Part shown: piece after piece, positions 63,520-64,000 of the stretch | Numbering within the stretch: position 1 is the first letter of the stretch | Layout of the letters: each line of letters begins with the position of its first letter | DNA from: Emticicia sp. C21 | Lineage (GTDB): Bacteria; Bacteroidota; Bacteroidia; Cytophagales; Spirosomataceae | NCBI RefSeq assembly: GCF_003418935.1 | Contig: NZ_QVMT01000008.1 | Span: 171,920 to 235,919 of the forward strand | DNA length: 64,000 nucleotides | Direction: 5' to 3' | Translations under genes and position numbers: made by a program | Notes under the pieces: generated by a model | Told to the model about the DNA's origin: nothing | Database searches by the model: none | Seen by the model: only the letters and a program-made list of their open reading frames with translations

Positions 63520-63948
63520 CTATTGTCCCGAATTTGCGGGAGAAATAGGCATAGTTACAGAACAGGTCTGCCCGCCAAAGTTAATCAGGAAGGATGCATT
63601 ACGCACGGTATCTGCCGTACTAGGAGTACCCGTAACTGCATAAGTTAAATTCCCACCCCCTGACATCAAACTACCTGAATTTAAGGTCGCTGTTAAACCG
63701 GTTGTTCCGGTTGAAGAAATACCGGTACCGGTTGTGTAGGCCATTCCGTTACCTCCGGTATAAGGTACTGTAAAAGTACCTGTGTAAGCAGTTCCTCTTA
63801 CGGCATTAGTTGAAAAAACAGCACTTGGGCAAGTAAGACCTGAAATTGTCGGGTTCATTATAGCTGGCTCATTGTCATCTTCACAAGCTTGAAATGCTAA
63901 GCCAAAAATCATGGCTAAACCCAAAATAAATAATCGATTCGTTTTCAT
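63520..63948 (-). CDS. Small lipoprotein with Ig-like fold
   Basis: 142 residues; lipobox LAFQAC (Cys about 22). The mature part is rich in Gly, Ser and Thr with the beta-strand pattern of bacterial Ig-like domains (GTAYTGTFTVPYTGGNGMAY, TTGLTATLNSGSLMSG, GNLTYAVTGTPS) and two Cys (LTCPSAVF and GQTCSVTM) that may form a disulphide. Function unknown; such proteins are common surface lipoproteins in Cytophagales. Its promoter runs off the right end of the window. Confidence 0.75.
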   Translation of the reverse strand: MKTNRLFILGLAMIFGLAFQACEDDNEPAIMNPTISGLTCPSAVFSTNAVRGTAYTGTFTVPYTGGNGMAYTTGTGISSTGTTGLTATLNSGSLMSGGGNLTYAVTGTPSTADTVRNASFLINFGGQTCSVTMPISPANSGQ

Positions 63949-64000
63949 GATAAAAAGAGGATTTTAATTGTATGGTTAATCTTTTCCGTTGAGGTATATT

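Noticed and set aside
1-64000. tRNA, rRNA and CRISPR arrays
   Set aside because: Looked for by eye on both strands and not found; a dedicated search would be needed to exclude a divergent one.

Overview
The window is an AT-rich chromosomal segment from a member of the Bacteroidota, most likely a Cytophagales relative (inference). The evidence is a SusC/SusD pair driven by an ECF sigma factor and FecR anti-sigma, promoters of the TAnnTTTG type with weak Shine-Dalgarno signals, FtsX permeases that carry the Cytophagales-style N-terminal prefix domain, M36 peptidases ending in a '3-coathanger stack' type tail, and many small secreted proteins and lipoproteins. No rRNA, tRNA, CRISPR array or intact transposase was seen.

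Left end (1-5.1 kb): a decayed N-terminal copy of an amidohydrolase gene, an orphan phage-terminase-small-subunit-like gene with five 30-residue repeats inserted in it, a hairpin-rich spacer, and then the intact beta-propeller/amidohydrolase gene. From 5.1 to 25.6 kb lie short operons of stress, detoxification and unknown genes: a thioredoxin-reductase-like flavoprotein behind a dyad operator, a MarR/acetyltransferase/cupin/PNPOx-like cluster that contains a fossil nitrilase tail, a 1.2 kb gene-free AT-rich stretch with strong hairpins, MltD-like and alpha/beta hydrolases, an outer-membrane barrel protein, a second MarR operon with a clear autoregulatory operator, an internally deleted DUF1624-type membrane protein, a patatin phospholipase and a secreted zinc protease.

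25.7-34.9 kb is a compact glycan-uptake locus on the minus strand, in the order sigma factor, FecR, SusC with an STN signalling domain, SusD, GH97 glycosidase. Glycan binding at the SusC receptor is expected to release the sigma factor and raise expression of the importer and the glycosidase. 35-43.8 kb holds a lipoprotein, a membrane protein, a Tat-exported Gfo/Idh/MocA oxidoreductase, and a two-gene signalling operon of a single-domain response regulator and a 1508-residue hybrid kinase with two complete kinase cores, followed by a NUDIX protein.

43.9-54.2 kb contains two tandem M36 (fungalysin) metallopeptidases that differ mainly in the number of four-cysteine Ig-like modules, 2 against 10. 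54.6-60.4 kb is a PadR-controlled operon of two FtsX/MacB-type permeases, the first of which is broken by a frameshift. The right end has a GyrI-like protein, an AraC regulator with a small membrane protein, a trans-aconitate-methyltransferase-like enzyme and a lipoprotein.

Two families of small intergenic repeats run through the window: perfect REP-like hairpins, and a TGATTGAG-based repeat with six copies, two of which form a long inverted repeat inside the SusC/FecR spacer. No clear new defence or mobile system was found. The most unusual objects are the repeat-bearing orphan terminase gene, the module expansion in the M36 pair and the frameshifted permease.
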